Positions 17,263 to 26,400 of a DNA stretch of 64,000 bases are shown piece by piece (positions within the stretch are counted from its first letter, which is position 1; every line of letters starts with the position of its first letter). The notes beneath the pieces were generated by a model. That model made no database searches. It worked only from the letters and a program-made list of their open reading frames with translations, and was not told where the DNA came from. The position numbers were made by a program, and so were the translations under genes. This stretch comes from Streptomyces rubellomurinus (GTDB lineage: Bacteria > Actinomycetota > Actinomycetes > Streptomycetales > Streptomycetaceae): NCBI RefSeq assembly GCF_000961885.1, contig NZ_JZKH01000002.1:144843-208842 (forward strand). Direction: 5' to 3'.

Positions 17263-18381
17263 TCAGGTGGCGCTGCCGGAGCCGTCCTTGGTGACGCCCT
17301 TGAGGATCTGGTCGAGCACCGACGGGTCCGGCGCCTGCGGGTCGTCGTCCACGCCGCCCTCGAAGACCACGTAGCCGCCGCCCTTGGCCTGGACGGCGGC
17401 CAGCAGCACGTAGCCCTGGGTGCCGTCCGAGGTCCGGACGTGCCAGCGGACGGCGTAGCCGCGCACGCCGGCGACGCTGACGTTGTCGGAGCCGGCGTCG
17501 GTGTGCGAGGTGATCCCGGTGAAGATCTGCTCGGCGTAGGCGGGCATCGCGGCGTCGGCGGCGGCCTTGGCCGAGGAGCCCTGGATGACGTCCTTCTCGA
17601 CCGAGAACTGGCCGCGGATGCAGGCCCCGCCGGTCGGGCAGGTGTACCTGCCGGTGCCGAGGTAGACGGTGGAGTGCGGGGAGTCGGAGTTCGCGTCCCA
17701 GCCGTCGTAGACCGGGATGGTGATCGAGTGCTGCGGGTCCGGGACCGTGGACTTGAGCGCGGGTGCCGGCTTGGGCGGGCTCGGCTTCGGCGTCGGCGTC
17801 GGCGTCGGTTTCGGCGCCGGGCCGGGGCCGGGGTCGGTGCTCTGGGTGGTAGCCGTGGGGTTCGGGGTCGGGTCCGCCCGGGTGTCGTCGCCGCCGCCGC
17901 TGAGCGCGAGGCCGGCGATGATCCCGCCGACGGCGAGCACGGCGACGGAGATGGCGACGATCACGCCCGGCTTGGTCCGGCCGGGGCGCTGCTGCTGCGG
18001 GTGGCCCGGGCCGGGGTAGCCGTAGCCGGCGCCCTGGAGCTCCTGGCCCGGGTAGCCGTAGCCGTCCTGGCCCGGGTAGCCGTAGCCGTCCTGGCCGGGG
18101 TAGCCGTAGCCGTCCTGGCCCGGGTAGCCGTAGCCGGGGGCCGGGGCCGGGGCGCCGCCCGGGTAGCCGTAGCCGGGCTGTTGGGGGGTGCCGTAGCCGT
18201 AGCCGGGCTGTGGGGAGGGCGGCTGCCAGCCCTGGGTCGGGGCGTCCGCGAGCCGGGCGGCGCCGTCCGGGAGCGGGCGGGTCTCGCCGGTCCAGGCGTT
18301 GCCGTCCCACCAGCGCTCCAGACCGGGGGTGCCGTCCGCACCGGGGACCGGGTACCACCCGGGAGGCGTCGAGTTGCTCAC
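17263..18381 (-). CDS. DUF2510 membrane protein with GYGYPGQ repeats
   Basis: The 372-residue protein has an N-terminal DUF2510 domain, recognisable as PPGWYPVPG followed by ERWWDGNAWTGETR. A repetitive Gly/Tyr/Pro-rich cytoplasmic stretch has several copies of DGYGYPGQ. One membrane segment (VIVAISVAVLAVGGIIAGLAL, near residue 150) follows. A Pro/Thr/Lys linker then leads to an extracytoplasmic domain of about 170 residues with paired cysteines (YTCPTGGACIRG). The topology suggests a cell-surface sensor or scaffold; no function is known. GTG 18381 is the start just before the DUF2510 motif. Confidence 0.85.
   Translation of the reverse strand: MSNSTPPGWYPVPGADGTPGLERWWDGNAWTGETRPLPDGAARLADAPTQGWQPPSPQPGYGYGTPQQPGYGYPGGAPAPAPGYGYPGQDGYGYPGQDGYGYPGQDGYGYPGQELQGAGYGYPGPGHPQQQRPGRTKPGVIVAISVAVLAVGGIIAGLALSGGGDDTRADPTPNPTATTQSTDPGPGPAPKPTPTPTPKPSPPKPAPALKSTVPDPQHSITIPVYDGWDANSDSPHSTVYLGTGRYTCPTGGACIRGQFSVEKDVIQGSSAKAAADAAMPAYAEQIFTGITSHTDAGSDNVSVAGVRGYAVRWHVRTSDGTQGYVLLAAVQAKGGGYVVFEGGVDDDPQAPDPSVLDQILKGVTKDGSGSAT
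18047..18136 (-). repeat. 24-bp tandem repeat inside the DUF2510 gene
   Basis: Three full copies of a 24-bp unit (18047, 18071, 18095) and a partial fourth encode GYGYPGQD on the minus strand. Because 24 is a multiple of three, copy-number change would keep the reading frame. Confidence 0.85.
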
Positions 18382-18493
18382 GGGCGTACGGTACCCGGCC
18401 CGGTGCGCCGCAGACAGCGCGGTTGAGTCACAACTCTGCACCACCGCGGCCGCGTCACTGACTGACCGTCAGGCGGTGCCGGGCGGGCGGCTC

Positions 18494-18991
18494 TCAGCCG
18501 CTCAGGCGGCGGGCCATCCAGATGTCGTCCACGTAGCTGCCGTCGATCAGGAACTCCTCGGCGAGCGAGCCCTCGACGACGAAGCCGCAGCTCTCGTAGA
18601 GCCGGCGGGCCGGGGCGTTCCAGCCGAGCACCCGCAGGCTCAGCTTGCGGGCGCCCTCGGCGCGCGCCGCCGCGCAGGCCGCCTCGACCAGGCGGCGGCC
18701 GAGGCCCCGGCCGCGCACCTCGGCGTCCACGGCCAGGCCCTGGATCTGGCGGACGTGCCCGTTGCTGGCCAACGGCGTCGCCGGGACCTGGCGGACGTAG
18801 CCGACGATCCGGCCGGCCAGGACGGCGAGCAGGTACTGCTCGGGCAGGTGGCGCTCGTCGAAGACGGTGTCCGTCTCGCGCGGTGCCGGGGAGACGTCGG
18901 AGAGGGTGGACCAGGCGGCGCGGTCGAGGGCGGCGAGCTCGCGCTCGTCCTCGGGCCGGGCGGGTCGGATGATCAGATCGTCGTCGGGCAT
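18494..18991 (-). CDS. GNAT-family N-acetyltransferase
   Basis: The 165-residue single-domain GNAT starts with LIIRPARPEDERELAALDRA. The acetyl-CoA site is AVDAEVRGRGLGRRLVEAA, and the C-terminal NAPARRLYESCGFVVEG is typical of protein or small-molecule N-acetyltransferases such as the RimI/YhhY type. ATG 18991 precedes this standard start. It is divergent from the epimerase-like gene at 19056, with only 64 bp between them. The substrate is not known. Confidence 0.9.
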   Translation of the reverse strand: MPDDDLIIRPARPEDERELAALDRAAWSTLSDVSPAPRETDTVFDERHLPEQYLLAVLAGRIVGYVRQVPATPLASNGHVRQIQGLAVDAEVRGRGLGRRLVEAACAAARAEGARKLSLRVLGWNAPARRLYESCGFVVEGSLAEEFLIDGSYVDDIWMARRLSG

Positions 18992-19055
18992 GGGCGTCAC
19001 CCTATTCAGGCGCGTGCGGACGTCGTACTGGTTTAAGGACTGCGAGGATGGGCCC

Positions 19056-19961
19056 ATGCGCATCGCTGTCACGGGCTCCACGGGATTGATCGGTTCGGCA
19101 CTGGTCCGCTCGCTGCTGGCGGACGGTCACGAGGTGGTGCGGCTGGTCCGCCGCCGCTCCCGGACCGGGCCGCAACCGGACGGCAGCACCGCGATCGGCT
19201 GGAACCCGCTGCTCGGCCAGGTCGAGCGGGACGGGCTGGCCGGGGTCGAGGCGGTGGTGCACCTGGCCGGCGCCGGGGTCGGCGACCGCCGCTGGACGGA
19301 GCGGTACAAGCGCGAGATCCGGGAGAGCCGGGTCTACGGCACCGAGACGCTGGCCGTCGCGCTGGCCGAGCTGAAGGAGCCGCCGCGCGTCCTGGTCAGC
19401 GCCTCGGCGGTCGGCTGGTACGGGCAGACGGGCGCCCGGGTCATCGACGAGGACTCCCCGGCCGGCGACGACTTCCTTGCCGAGGTCTGCGTGGAGTGGG
19501 AGGCCGCGGCGCGACCGGCCGAGCGGGCCGGCATCCGGGTCGTCCACCCGCGCACCGGGATGGTGCTGTCCGCGGCCGGCGGCGCCGGCCAGCGGCTGTT
19601 CCCGCTGTTCAAGCTGGGCCTGGGCGGGCGGCTCGGCGACGGGCAGCAGTACTGGAGCCTGATCTCGCTGGCCGACGAGGTCGCCGCGCTGCGGTTCCTG
19701 ATCGACCGGGAGGACCTCTCCGGCGCCTTCAACCTCGCCGCGCCGGAGCCGGCCACCAACGCCGAGCTGACCGCGGCGCTCGGCCGGGCGCTCGGGCGGC
19801 CGACACCGTTCCCGGTGCCGGAGGCGGTGCTCAAGGCGGTGCTCGGGGAGCTGGCGGTCGAGGTGGTCGGCAGCCACCGGGTGGTGCCGCGGCGGCTGTT
19901 GGACGCGGGGTTCCGGTTCGAGCACCCGGACGTGGACGCCGTGGTGCGGGCGGCGCTCTGA
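19056..19961 (+). CDS. TIGR01777-type NAD-dependent epimerase-like protein (SulA/YfcH family)
   Basis: The 301-residue extended SDR has the nucleotide-binding motif VTGSTGLIGSALV at its N terminus. The YfcH-type motif SASAVGWYGQTG sits near residue 112, in place of the usual SDR serine-tyrosine arrangement. A C-terminal DUF1731 domain (VPEAVLKAVLGELA) completes the family pattern. The reaction is unknown. The gene lies beside an FAD-dependent oxidoreductase 500 bp downstream. Confidence 0.88.
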   Translation: MRIAVTGSTGLIGSALVRSLLADGHEVVRLVRRRSRTGPQPDGSTAIGWNPLLGQVERDGLAGVEAVVHLAGAGVGDRRWTERYKREIRESRVYGTETLAVALAELKEPPRVLVSASAVGWYGQTGARVIDEDSPAGDDFLAEVCVEWEAAARPAERAGIRVVHPRTGMVLSAAGGAGQRLFPLFKLGLGGRLGDGQQYWSLISLADEVAALRFLIDREDLSGAFNLAAPEPATNAELTAALGRALGRPTPFPVPEAVLKAVLGELAVEVVGSHRVVPRRLLDAGFRFEHPDVDAVVRAAL

Positions 19962-20458
19962 CGGGCGCTCGGCGCCGAGGGGGCGCGCCTCGGCGGGGGC
20001 GCTCCCCGGCGCTCCCGGGGCCGTCGCTCGAACCGGGGGGGCGCCCTTCCGCCGACGCGCGCCGGGTGGGGCGCGTCGGACGGCTGCGCACGCCGGCTGC
20101 CGGTGGGTCGGACGAGTACGTCCGGTGCGGCGTTCGCCCTGGCCAGGGGCATATGCCGAGCCTGGCGGGTGGACGGCGGGCGGGGCTCCGGGAGGGGGCG
20201 CACGGGAGCACACGGCGGGCGCGTTGCACGCCCCCGGTGACCGTGCGCGCCCGCCGACCCGGGCAGGCGGCCGCCACGGCGCACTGTCCGTGACCGCGCC
20301 CCCGGCCGGTGTCGCGCAACCCCTCCCGGCCCGCGGATCCGGCCCGGTGTGCCTGTCTGACGCTCACATCGACTGGGCATCACATCGTCGGACCGTGCCC
20401 GGCACCTCGCCGCCCGCGTCGGCCGGAGCCCCGGAACCCCTTGGGAGGGAGCACGCCA
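19962..20458. other. Intergenic region with no supportable gene
   Basis: About 500 bp of GC-rich sequence separates the epimerase-like gene from the FAD oxidoreductase. Open frames here lack codon bias or family motifs. Only the ribosome binding site GGGAGGGAG before GTG 20459 can be assigned; a promoter for the downstream gene must lie here. Confidence 0.5.
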
Positions 20459-21790
20459 GTGCCCACGTACGACTTCACCCGCCGCGCCCGCCGACCGTCC
20501 GACCCGGACGTCGTCGTGGTCGGTGCCGGACTCGCGGGCCTGGCCGCCGCCCGCGTGCTCGCCGGCCACGGCCTCGCCGTCCAGGTCCTGGAGGCCACCG
20601 ACCGGATCGGCGGTCGGATGGCCACCCGCGAACTGGACGGATTCCGGCTCGACGACGGCAGCCACCTGCTCAACACCGCCTATCCGGAACCGCGCCGGGC
20701 GCTCGACCTCGACCGCCTCGAACTGCGCCCGCTCGCGCCCGGCGTGCTCGTGCACAGCGCCGGCCGCCGCTACCGCACCGGCGACCCGCAGCTCACCACC
20801 GCCCGGCAGGCCGCCACCCGCGCCCCGCTCGGCAGTCCGCTCGACAAGGCCCGGCTCGGCAGCTGGCTCGGCCGCCTCGCCGCCACCCCGGCCGCCCGGC
20901 TGCAGTCCCGCCCGGAGACCACCGCCGCCCGCGCCCTGGCCGGCCACGGGCTCGCCCCGCGCACCGTCGACGGCTTCCTGCGCCCCCTGCTCAGCGCCCT
21001 GCTCGGCGATCCGGCGCTCGGCACCAGCAGCCGGATCGCCGACCTGGTGCTGCGCTCCTACGCGCGCGGACGGCTCTGTCTGCCCGCCGGCGGGATCGCG
21101 GCCGTACCGGCCCAGGTGGCCGAGTCGCTGCCCGCCGGCACCGTGCGCACCGGGGTGCGGGTCACCTCGATCTCCGCCGACGGCGTCGAGACGGCCGCGC
21201 ACGGGCGGATCGACGCCCAGGCCGTGGTCGTGGCCACCGACGCCCGCTCCGCCGCCGACCTGCTGCCCGGGCTGCGGCTGCCGGACTTCCACCCGGTCAC
21301 GACCTTCTACCACGCGGCCGACCGCTCCCCGCTCGGCGAGGCCGTCCTGCTGCTGGACGGCGACCGGCCGGGCGGGCAGCCGCCGCTGGTCTCGCACTCG
21401 CTGGTGCTCAGCGAGCTGCACCCCTCGTACGCACCGGCCGGGCAGGCGCTGATCGCCACCACCGTGCTCGGCCGGCGCGCCTTCGACGCGGGCGGCCCGG
21501 CCGGGCTGGAACCGGCCGTCCGGGCGCGGCTCGCCGAGCTGTACGGCGCCTCGACGGCCGGCTGGCAGTTCCTGAGCGTGCGGCACCTCCCGGACGCGCT
21601 GCCCGCGATGCCGCCGCCGCACAACCTGCGGCGCCCGGTGCGGGTGCTGGCCGGCCTGTACGTCGCCGGGGACCACCGGGACACCAGCACCGTGCAGGGC
21701 GCGCTGGTGTCCGGGCGGCGGGCGGCGCTGGCGGCGCTGCGCGACCTGGGCCTCCCGGCGGGGGCCAGGGAGGCGGAGGCGGCGGCCTGA
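20459..21790 (+). CDS. FAD-dependent amine-oxidase-like oxidoreductase
   Basis: The 443-residue flavoprotein has an N-terminal dinucleotide motif VVVGAGLAGLAAARVLA followed by the GG-doublet ATDRIGGRMAT of the monoamine oxidase / protoporphyrinogen oxidase superfamily. The C-terminal flavin-contact sequence is YVAGDHRDTSTVQGALVSG. There is no signal peptide. The substrate cannot be assigned; homologues include desaturases and amine oxidases. GTG 20459 has GGGAGGGAG about 10 bases upstream. Confidence 0.88.
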   Translation: MPTYDFTRRARRPSDPDVVVVGAGLAGLAAARVLAGHGLAVQVLEATDRIGGRMATRELDGFRLDDGSHLLNTAYPEPRRALDLDRLELRPLAPGVLVHSAGRRYRTGDPQLTTARQAATRAPLGSPLDKARLGSWLGRLAATPAARLQSRPETTAARALAGHGLAPRTVDGFLRPLLSALLGDPALGTSSRIADLVLRSYARGRLCLPAGGIAAVPAQVAESLPAGTVRTGVRVTSISADGVETAAHGRIDAQAVVVATDARSAADLLPGLRLPDFHPVTTFYHAADRSPLGEAVLLLDGDRPGGQPPLVSHSLVLSELHPSYAPAGQALIATTVLGRRAFDAGGPAGLEPAVRARLAELYGASTAGWQFLSVRHLPDALPAMPPPHNLRRPVRVLAGLYVAGDHRDTSTVQGALVSGRRAALAALRDLGLPAGAREAEAAA

Positions 21791-21887
21791 CGGGCCGTCG
21801 CGTCGCCGGGAAGCGGCCGGGACGCGGCCGTGGACACGTGGGCCGGTCTGTCCGGGTGACGGGCCGGCCGCGTGCCAGGATGCCGTC

Positions 21888-22013
21888 ATGACCGCCCTGA
21901 CCGATCTGACCGATCCGACCGCTCTGACCGCTCTGACCGCTCATCGGACGATTCCGACGACCTCTGCGGGCTCCGCGCTCGTTCGACCGGCTCCCCGGCC
22001 GGCCGCGCGGTGA
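21888..22013 (+). CDS. Possible 41-residue leader ORF overlapping the antiporter start
   Basis: ATG 21888 opens a 41-codon frame whose first half is a degenerate Thr-Ala-Leu/Thr-Asp-Leu repeat (TALTALTAL) encoded by 9-bp DNA repeats. Its TGA (22011-22013) overlaps the GTG (22010-22012) of the antiporter gene, the arrangement used for translational coupling. It is not in the antiporter frame. It could be a regulatory leader peptide or merely a repeat accident; no ribosome binding site stands out. Confidence 0.4.
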   Translation: MTALTDLTDPTALTALTAHRTIPTTSAGSALVRPAPRPAAR

Positions 22014-23233
22014 GCGCCTCCGCCCAGCCGGTCGCGCTGATCCTGATCCCCGCGGCGGCCGTGGCCGCACCGCTGCTCGCCGACCGGCTGCTGCGGTGGA
22101 TCGCCGTGCCGACCGTCGTGTTCGAGATCGTGCTCGGCGTCCTGATCGGCCCGGACGTGCTGAACTGGGCCCGCGTCGACCCCCTGATCGACGCGCTCTC
22201 CCAGTTCGGCCTGGCCATGCTGATGTTCCTGGCCGGGTACGAGATCGACTTCGCCAAGCTGCGCGGCGGCCCGCTGAAGCGGGCGGGCGCCGCGTGGCTG
22301 GTCTCGCTGGCGGTCGCCCTCGGCGCGGGCGCGCTGCTCAACCGGGACCCGCTGGGCGGCGCCTTCGCCGGGCTCGCGCTCACCACCACCGCCCTCGGCA
22401 CGATCCTGCCGATCCTCCGCGACTCCGGCGAACTGCCCACCCCCTTCGGCTCGTTGGTGATGGCCACCGGCGCGGTCGGCGAGTTCGGGCCGATCATCGC
22501 GATCGCCGTGCTGCTCAGCGGCAACTCCCCCGCCCGGACGGCCGTCATCCTCGGCGCCTTCGCCGTGATCACCGCCCTCGCCCTGCTCGGTGCCCGCCGG
22601 CCGCGCCCGGCCTGGGCGACCGGGCTGATCGAGCGCACGCTCCGCACGTCCGGCCAGTTCGCGATCCGGGCGGTGATCCTGGTGCTCGCCGCGATGGTCG
22701 CCGCCGCGCTCTGGCTCGACCTCGACATGCTGCTCGGCGCCTTCACCGCCGGGATCGTCTCCCGGCTGCTGCTCTCGGGCATCCGGCAGGCCGAGGAGGA
22801 CGTGATCGAGGCCAAGCTGGAGAGCATCGGCTTCGGCTTCCTGGTGCCGGTCTTCTTCGTGGTCAGCGGGATGAACTTCGACCTGGACGCGCTGCTCGAC
22901 GACCCGGGCACGCTGCTGCTCGTCCCGGTGTTCCTGGTCCTGCTGCTCGCCGTGCGCGGCGGACCGGCCGCGCTGCTCGCCCCGGCCGGGCTGGGGCGGC
23001 GGGACCGCGCGGCGCTCGGGCTGTACGGGGCGACGGCGCTGCCGCTGGTCGTGGTGATCACCACCATCGAGGTGGACGACGGGCACATGCCGTCCTCCAC
23101 CGCGGCGGCGCTGGTCGGCGCCGGGATGCTGTCGGTGCTGGCGTTCCCGCTGGCGGCGCAGCGGGTGCGCGGCGCCGTCCGGGCGGTGGCGCCGGAGGAG
23201 GGGCAGCCGAGGGTGCGGGCCGAGAGCTGGTGA
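22010..23233 (+). CDS. Cation:proton antiporter (CPA2 / KefB-like, membrane domain only)
   Basis: The 407-residue integral membrane protein has 11-13 hydrophobic segments starting at ALILIPAAAVAAPLLADRLL. The pattern is that of Na+/H+ exchanger domain proteins, including GLAMLMFLAGYEIDF, TTTALGTILPIL and FVVSGMNFDLDAL. The regulatory RCK/TrkA domain of full-length KefB proteins is absent. It probably exchanges Na+ or K+ for protons across the cytoplasmic membrane. GTG 22010 was chosen because upstream codons are a DNA-repeat artefact (Arg-Ser-Asp repeats); translation may be coupled to the 21888 leader ORF. Confidence 0.88.
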   Translation: MSASAQPVALILIPAAAVAAPLLADRLLRWIAVPTVVFEIVLGVLIGPDVLNWARVDPLIDALSQFGLAMLMFLAGYEIDFAKLRGGPLKRAGAAWLVSLAVALGAGALLNRDPLGGAFAGLALTTTALGTILPILRDSGELPTPFGSLVMATGAVGEFGPIIAIAVLLSGNSPARTAVILGAFAVITALALLGARRPRPAWATGLIERTLRTSGQFAIRAVILVLAAMVAAALWLDLDMLLGAFTAGIVSRLLLSGIRQAEEDVIEAKLESIGFGFLVPVFFVVSGMNFDLDALLDDPGTLLLVPVFLVLLLAVRGGPAALLAPAGLGRRDRAALGLYGATALPLVVVITTIEVDDGHMPSSTAAALVGAGMLSVLAFPLAAQRVRGAVRAVAPEEGQPRVRAESW

Positions 23234-23276
23234 TCCCGCTGTCGGCCCGGACCGTCGTGCCCGCTCGGATGCCGGC

Positions 23277-25148
23277 TCAGATCACCCCCGCCTGGCGGGC
23301 CGTCTCCTCGAAGGCGCGGGCCACCGGGCTGCCGCGGTAGGGGGTGAGGCGGCGGTGGAAGTCCCGGACGTACTCCAGCGAGCGCGCCGAGCGCATCTCC
23401 CCGGCCGCCCGCAGCGCGTCGGTGGCCATGGTGCAGGCCTCGTCGAGGTCGCCCATGCCGAGCCGGGCGGTGGCGAGCACCAGCCGGCAGAAGATCCGGC
23501 TGCGGGCGTAGGCGGGCGAGCGGAGCCGCAGCGACTTCTCGGCGTGTTGCGCGGAGGTGCGCCACTGCTGCAGGTCGCGGTAGCAGTGGGCGAACTCGTC
23601 GGAGAGCTGGGCCTCGTCGAAGTAGCGAGCCCACGCGGGCAGTTCGTCTCCCGTCCGGGCGGCGGCGAGGGAGCGCTCGGCGCGCACCAGGGCCGTCGTG
23701 CAGGAGCGGACGTCGCCCAGCAGGCCGTGCCCGCGCGCCTCGGCGGCGTGCATCAGCGCCTGGACGGTGGCCGGGACGGCGGTGCCCACGCCCTGCTGGG
23801 CGACCCGGGCGAGCTGGACGGCCTCCCGGCCGTGGCCGAGGTGGACGGCCTGCTGGCTCATCGTCACCAGGACGTAGCCGCCGAGCGCGCGGTCCCCCGC
23901 GGCCTGGGACAGGCGCAGCGCCTGGACGAAGTAGCGCTGGGCGAGGCCGTGCGCGGCGATGTCGAAGGACGTCCAGCCGGCCAGCCGGGTGAGGTCGGCG
24001 ACCGCGCCGAACAGCGCCCGGCCGATCTGCTCGCCGTAGCGGCCGCGCAGCATCGGCTCGGCCTCGCTCTCCAGGTAGCGCACCAGCGCCTGGCGGGCGT
24101 GGCCGCCGCCGTAGGCGTGGTCGAGCGCGCGGAAGAGGTCGCCGACCGCGCGGATGGCGGCGATGTCGCCGCGGCCGACCCGCAGGGTGGGGCGGGCCTC
24201 GCGGGCCGGGTCGGAGTACGGCGGTTCGACGGCCGCGGGCGGGCGGCGGCTCTGGGTGGGGACGCGGCCGATGACGGCGGCGGTGCCGGTCACGGTGGGC
24301 GGCGGGGCGGCGGCGCCCGGGGTGTGGATGCGCGCCGGGCCCGTGGCCGGCCCGGCGGGGGCGCCGCCGCCCGGCTGGGCGCCGGACGGCGGGCCGGGTG
24401 CGGCGTCCGGGCGGGCCAGCGTGGAGCCGTCCCGGGCGACCCGCTCGTCGGTGCGGCCGATCAGCCAGTCCCGGCTGGGGACGACCAGGCCGGCCGGGGT
24501 GAAGGCGATCCGGCGCAGCTCGGACTGCGGGCCGTTGTCCTTGCGCCACATGCTCGCGACGATGTCCACCGCCTCCTGCGGCGTCTCGGCGAACTCCAGG
24601 CCGGCGTAGACCGGGGCGCAGGCGTCCAGGCCGAGGTCCTGGGCGGTCAGGCGGCGGCCGAGGCGGCGGGTGAACACCTCGGCGATCAGCGCCGGGGTGG
24701 CGCCGCGCGGCTGCTGGCCGCGCAGCCAGCGGGTGACCGAGGTCTTGTCGTAGCGCAGGTCGAGGCCGTGCTCCAGGCCGAGCTGGTCGACCCGGCGGGC
24801 GAGGCCGGCGTGCGAGAAGCCCGCCTCCTCGATCAGCGCGGCCAGCTGGCCGTTCTGCGGGGCGGGGCCGGAGTGCGTCTTCGCGGCGGCGGGGGCCGGC
24901 GCCGCGGCGGGCGCGTGCCGGTCGTCGGGGGTGGCCTGTACGGGCAGCCGCAGCTCGTCCGCGGCGCCGACCTCGGCGGTCCGCGGGTCGGCGGTCCGCG
25001 GGTCGGCGGCGAGGACGTCGGTGGTCAGGGCGTCGGCGGTCAGGGCGTCGGGGGCGTCCGGAAGGGCCCGGCCGACCGGACCTCGGTGCTGGCCGAGCGG
25101 GTCGAGCGGTCCGTACGCCGGGCGGTCGGTAGCAGGCCGTTGGGGCAT
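23277..25148 (-). CDS. NsdA-like regulator: helix-turn-helix plus TPR-type repeats
   Basis: The 623-residue protein starts with a low-complexity Ala/Asp/Pro region containing a duplicated ADPRT motif. A helix-turn-helix-like region (EAGFSHAGLARRVDQLGL to TSVTRWLRGQQPRG, about residues 108-150) follows. Residues 320 onward are alpha-helical TPR-like repeats (RALGGYVLVTMSQQAVHLGH and similar). This matches the architecture of the S. coelicolor NsdA family, which negatively affects sporulation and antibiotic production. Whether this is the orthologue or a paralogue cannot be settled here. ATG 25148 fits, with GAGAGGTG upstream. Confidence 0.8.
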   Translation of the reverse strand: MPQRPATDRPAYGPLDPLGQHRGPVGRALPDAPDALTADALTTDVLAADPRTADPRTAEVGAADELRLPVQATPDDRHAPAAAPAPAAAKTHSGPAPQNGQLAALIEEAGFSHAGLARRVDQLGLEHGLDLRYDKTSVTRWLRGQQPRGATPALIAEVFTRRLGRRLTAQDLGLDACAPVYAGLEFAETPQEAVDIVASMWRKDNGPQSELRRIAFTPAGLVVPSRDWLIGRTDERVARDGSTLARPDAAPGPPSGAQPGGGAPAGPATGPARIHTPGAAAPPPTVTGTAAVIGRVPTQSRRPPAAVEPPYSDPAREARPTLRVGRGDIAAIRAVGDLFRALDHAYGGGHARQALVRYLESEAEPMLRGRYGEQIGRALFGAVADLTRLAGWTSFDIAAHGLAQRYFVQALRLSQAAGDRALGGYVLVTMSQQAVHLGHGREAVQLARVAQQGVGTAVPATVQALMHAAEARGHGLLGDVRSCTTALVRAERSLAAARTGDELPAWARYFDEAQLSDEFAHCYRDLQQWRTSAQHAEKSLRLRSPAYARSRIFCRLVLATARLGMGDLDEACTMATDALRAAGEMRSARSLEYVRDFHRRLTPYRGSPVARAFEETARQAGVI

Positions 25149-25415
25149 GATCAGTCAACACCTCTCGGACGTCGCACCGGGCTTCACCAGCACTTCGGCG
25201 GGCCGGGGCGGCGCCCCCTGTCGGGAATCGGCGTGAATGTAGCGAGCATTCGGGCGCTATGGGCGGATCTGACCGAGCAATCCTCCGAACGGGTGAAGCA
25301 ACCGCGCCCATCGTGGTGAAGCCAGGTCAGGAGGGGTTTGGCCGTCCGGGGGCGAACCGTCCACCGGGCTCCCCACGACCCGCATGGCGTCCGCCGCCAC
25401 AGCCCGCCGGACCGC

Positions 25416-25459
25416 TGTGGCGGCCCGCCACATGGGAGCCGGGCCGCCGGATTCCTACC
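25416..25459 (+). promoter_or_regulatory. Operator-promoter module of the 3-hydroxybutyrate dehydrogenase gene
   Basis: A perfect 17-bp palindrome TGTGGCGGCCCGCCACA (25416-25432) is followed, at fixed spacing, by GGATTCCTACC (25449-25459), ten bases before the ATG. The same arrangement, CACAT-N15-GGATTCCTACC, occurs upstream of the MHS transporter at 26401-26444. Conservation of both elements and of the spacing argues for a shared activator or repressor and a shared core promoter. Confidence 0.7.
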
Positions 25460-25469
25460 GTTCACCACC

Positions 25470-26231
25470 ATGGACACCACTACAGCCCGCCCGCTCGACG
25501 GCCGTACGGCCCTGGTCACCGGCGCCGCCTCGGGCATCGGCCGGGCCTGCGCCGAGGCCCTCGCCGGGGCCGGCGCCCGGGTCTACGTCGTCGACCTCGC
25601 GGCCGACCCGGCCCGGGACGTCGCCGAGCGGATCGGCGGGCACGCGATCGTCGCCGACCTCGCCGACCCGGCCGCCGTGGACGCCCTGCCGGACGACGCC
25701 GACATCGTCGTCAACAACGCGGGCCTGCAACACGTCGCGCCCGTGCACGAGTTCCCGCCCGAACGCTTCGCCCTGATCCAACGCGTCATGGTGGAGGCCC
25801 CGTTCCGCATCCTGCGCCGCACCCTGCCCCGCATGTACGAGCGGGGGTGGGGCCGCGTCGTCAACATCTCCTCGGTGCACGGCCTGCGCGCCAGCGCGTT
25901 CAAGTCCGCCTACGTGACGGCGAAGCACGCCCTGGAGGGCCTCAGCAAGACCGTCGCCCTGGAGGCCGCCCCGCACGGCGTCACCAGCAACTGCATCAAC
26001 CCCGGCTACGTCCGCACCCCGCTGGTCGAGAACCAGATCGCCGCCCAGGCCCTCGCCCACGGCATCCCCGAGGGCGAGGTGGTGGACCGGATCCTGCTCG
26101 ACCGCACCGCCCTCAAGCGCCTTATCGACCCCTCCGAGGTCGCCGCCCTCGCCCTCCACCTCTGCTCCCCCGCCGCCGCCTCCCTCACCGGCGCCAGCCT
26201 CGTCCTCGACGGCGGCTGGACGGCCGGCTGA
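25470..26231 (+). CDS. 3-hydroxybutyrate dehydrogenase (short-chain dehydrogenase/reductase)
   Basis: The 253-residue classical SDR has TGAASGIGRAC for NAD binding, NNAGLQHVAPVHEF and NISSVHGLRASAFKSAYVTAKHA. The last contains the catalytic Ser and the Tyr-x-x-x-Lys pair. The NAGLQHVAPVHEFP and PGYVRTPLVENQI stretches are characteristic of D-3-hydroxybutyrate dehydrogenase, which oxidises 3-hydroxybutyrate to acetoacetate. ATG 25470 lies only ten bases past the GGATTCCTACC box, so the mRNA may be nearly leaderless. The gene sits with a metabolite transporter and a PucR-type regulator, suggesting uptake and oxidation of a hydroxy acid. Confidence 0.9.
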   Translation: MDTTTARPLDGRTALVTGAASGIGRACAEALAGAGARVYVVDLAADPARDVAERIGGHAIVADLADPAAVDALPDDADIVVNNAGLQHVAPVHEFPPERFALIQRVMVEAPFRILRRTLPRMYERGWGRVVNISSVHGLRASAFKSAYVTAKHALEGLSKTVALEAAPHGVTSNCINPGYVRTPLVENQIAAQALAHGIPEGEVVDRILLDRTALKRLIDPSEVAALALHLCSPAAASLTGASLVLDGGWTAG

Positions 26232-26400
26232 CGCCTCGCGCCCTTCGACTTCCGGCACCAAGCACCGCTCAGCCCGCGCCCCGGCCGTACGGGGGCGCGG
26301 GCCGTCTGCGCGGGCCCCCTCAGCGGGCCGATCAACGGACCGGGACGGGCAGGGACTGACGGGAGGTTATGGGGAGTCCCGGCACATCAACCCCATGGAC

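Noticed and set aside
18047..18136. Regular 24-bp repeats, considered as a CRISPR or regulatory array
   Set aside because: The units are directly adjacent without spacers and encode in-frame GYGYPGQD peptide repeats.
19831..20367. Minus-strand 178-codon frame in the gap before the FAD oxidoreductase
   Set aside because: Arg/Pro/Gly-rich with no domain, overlapping the end of the epimerase-like gene; a GC artefact.
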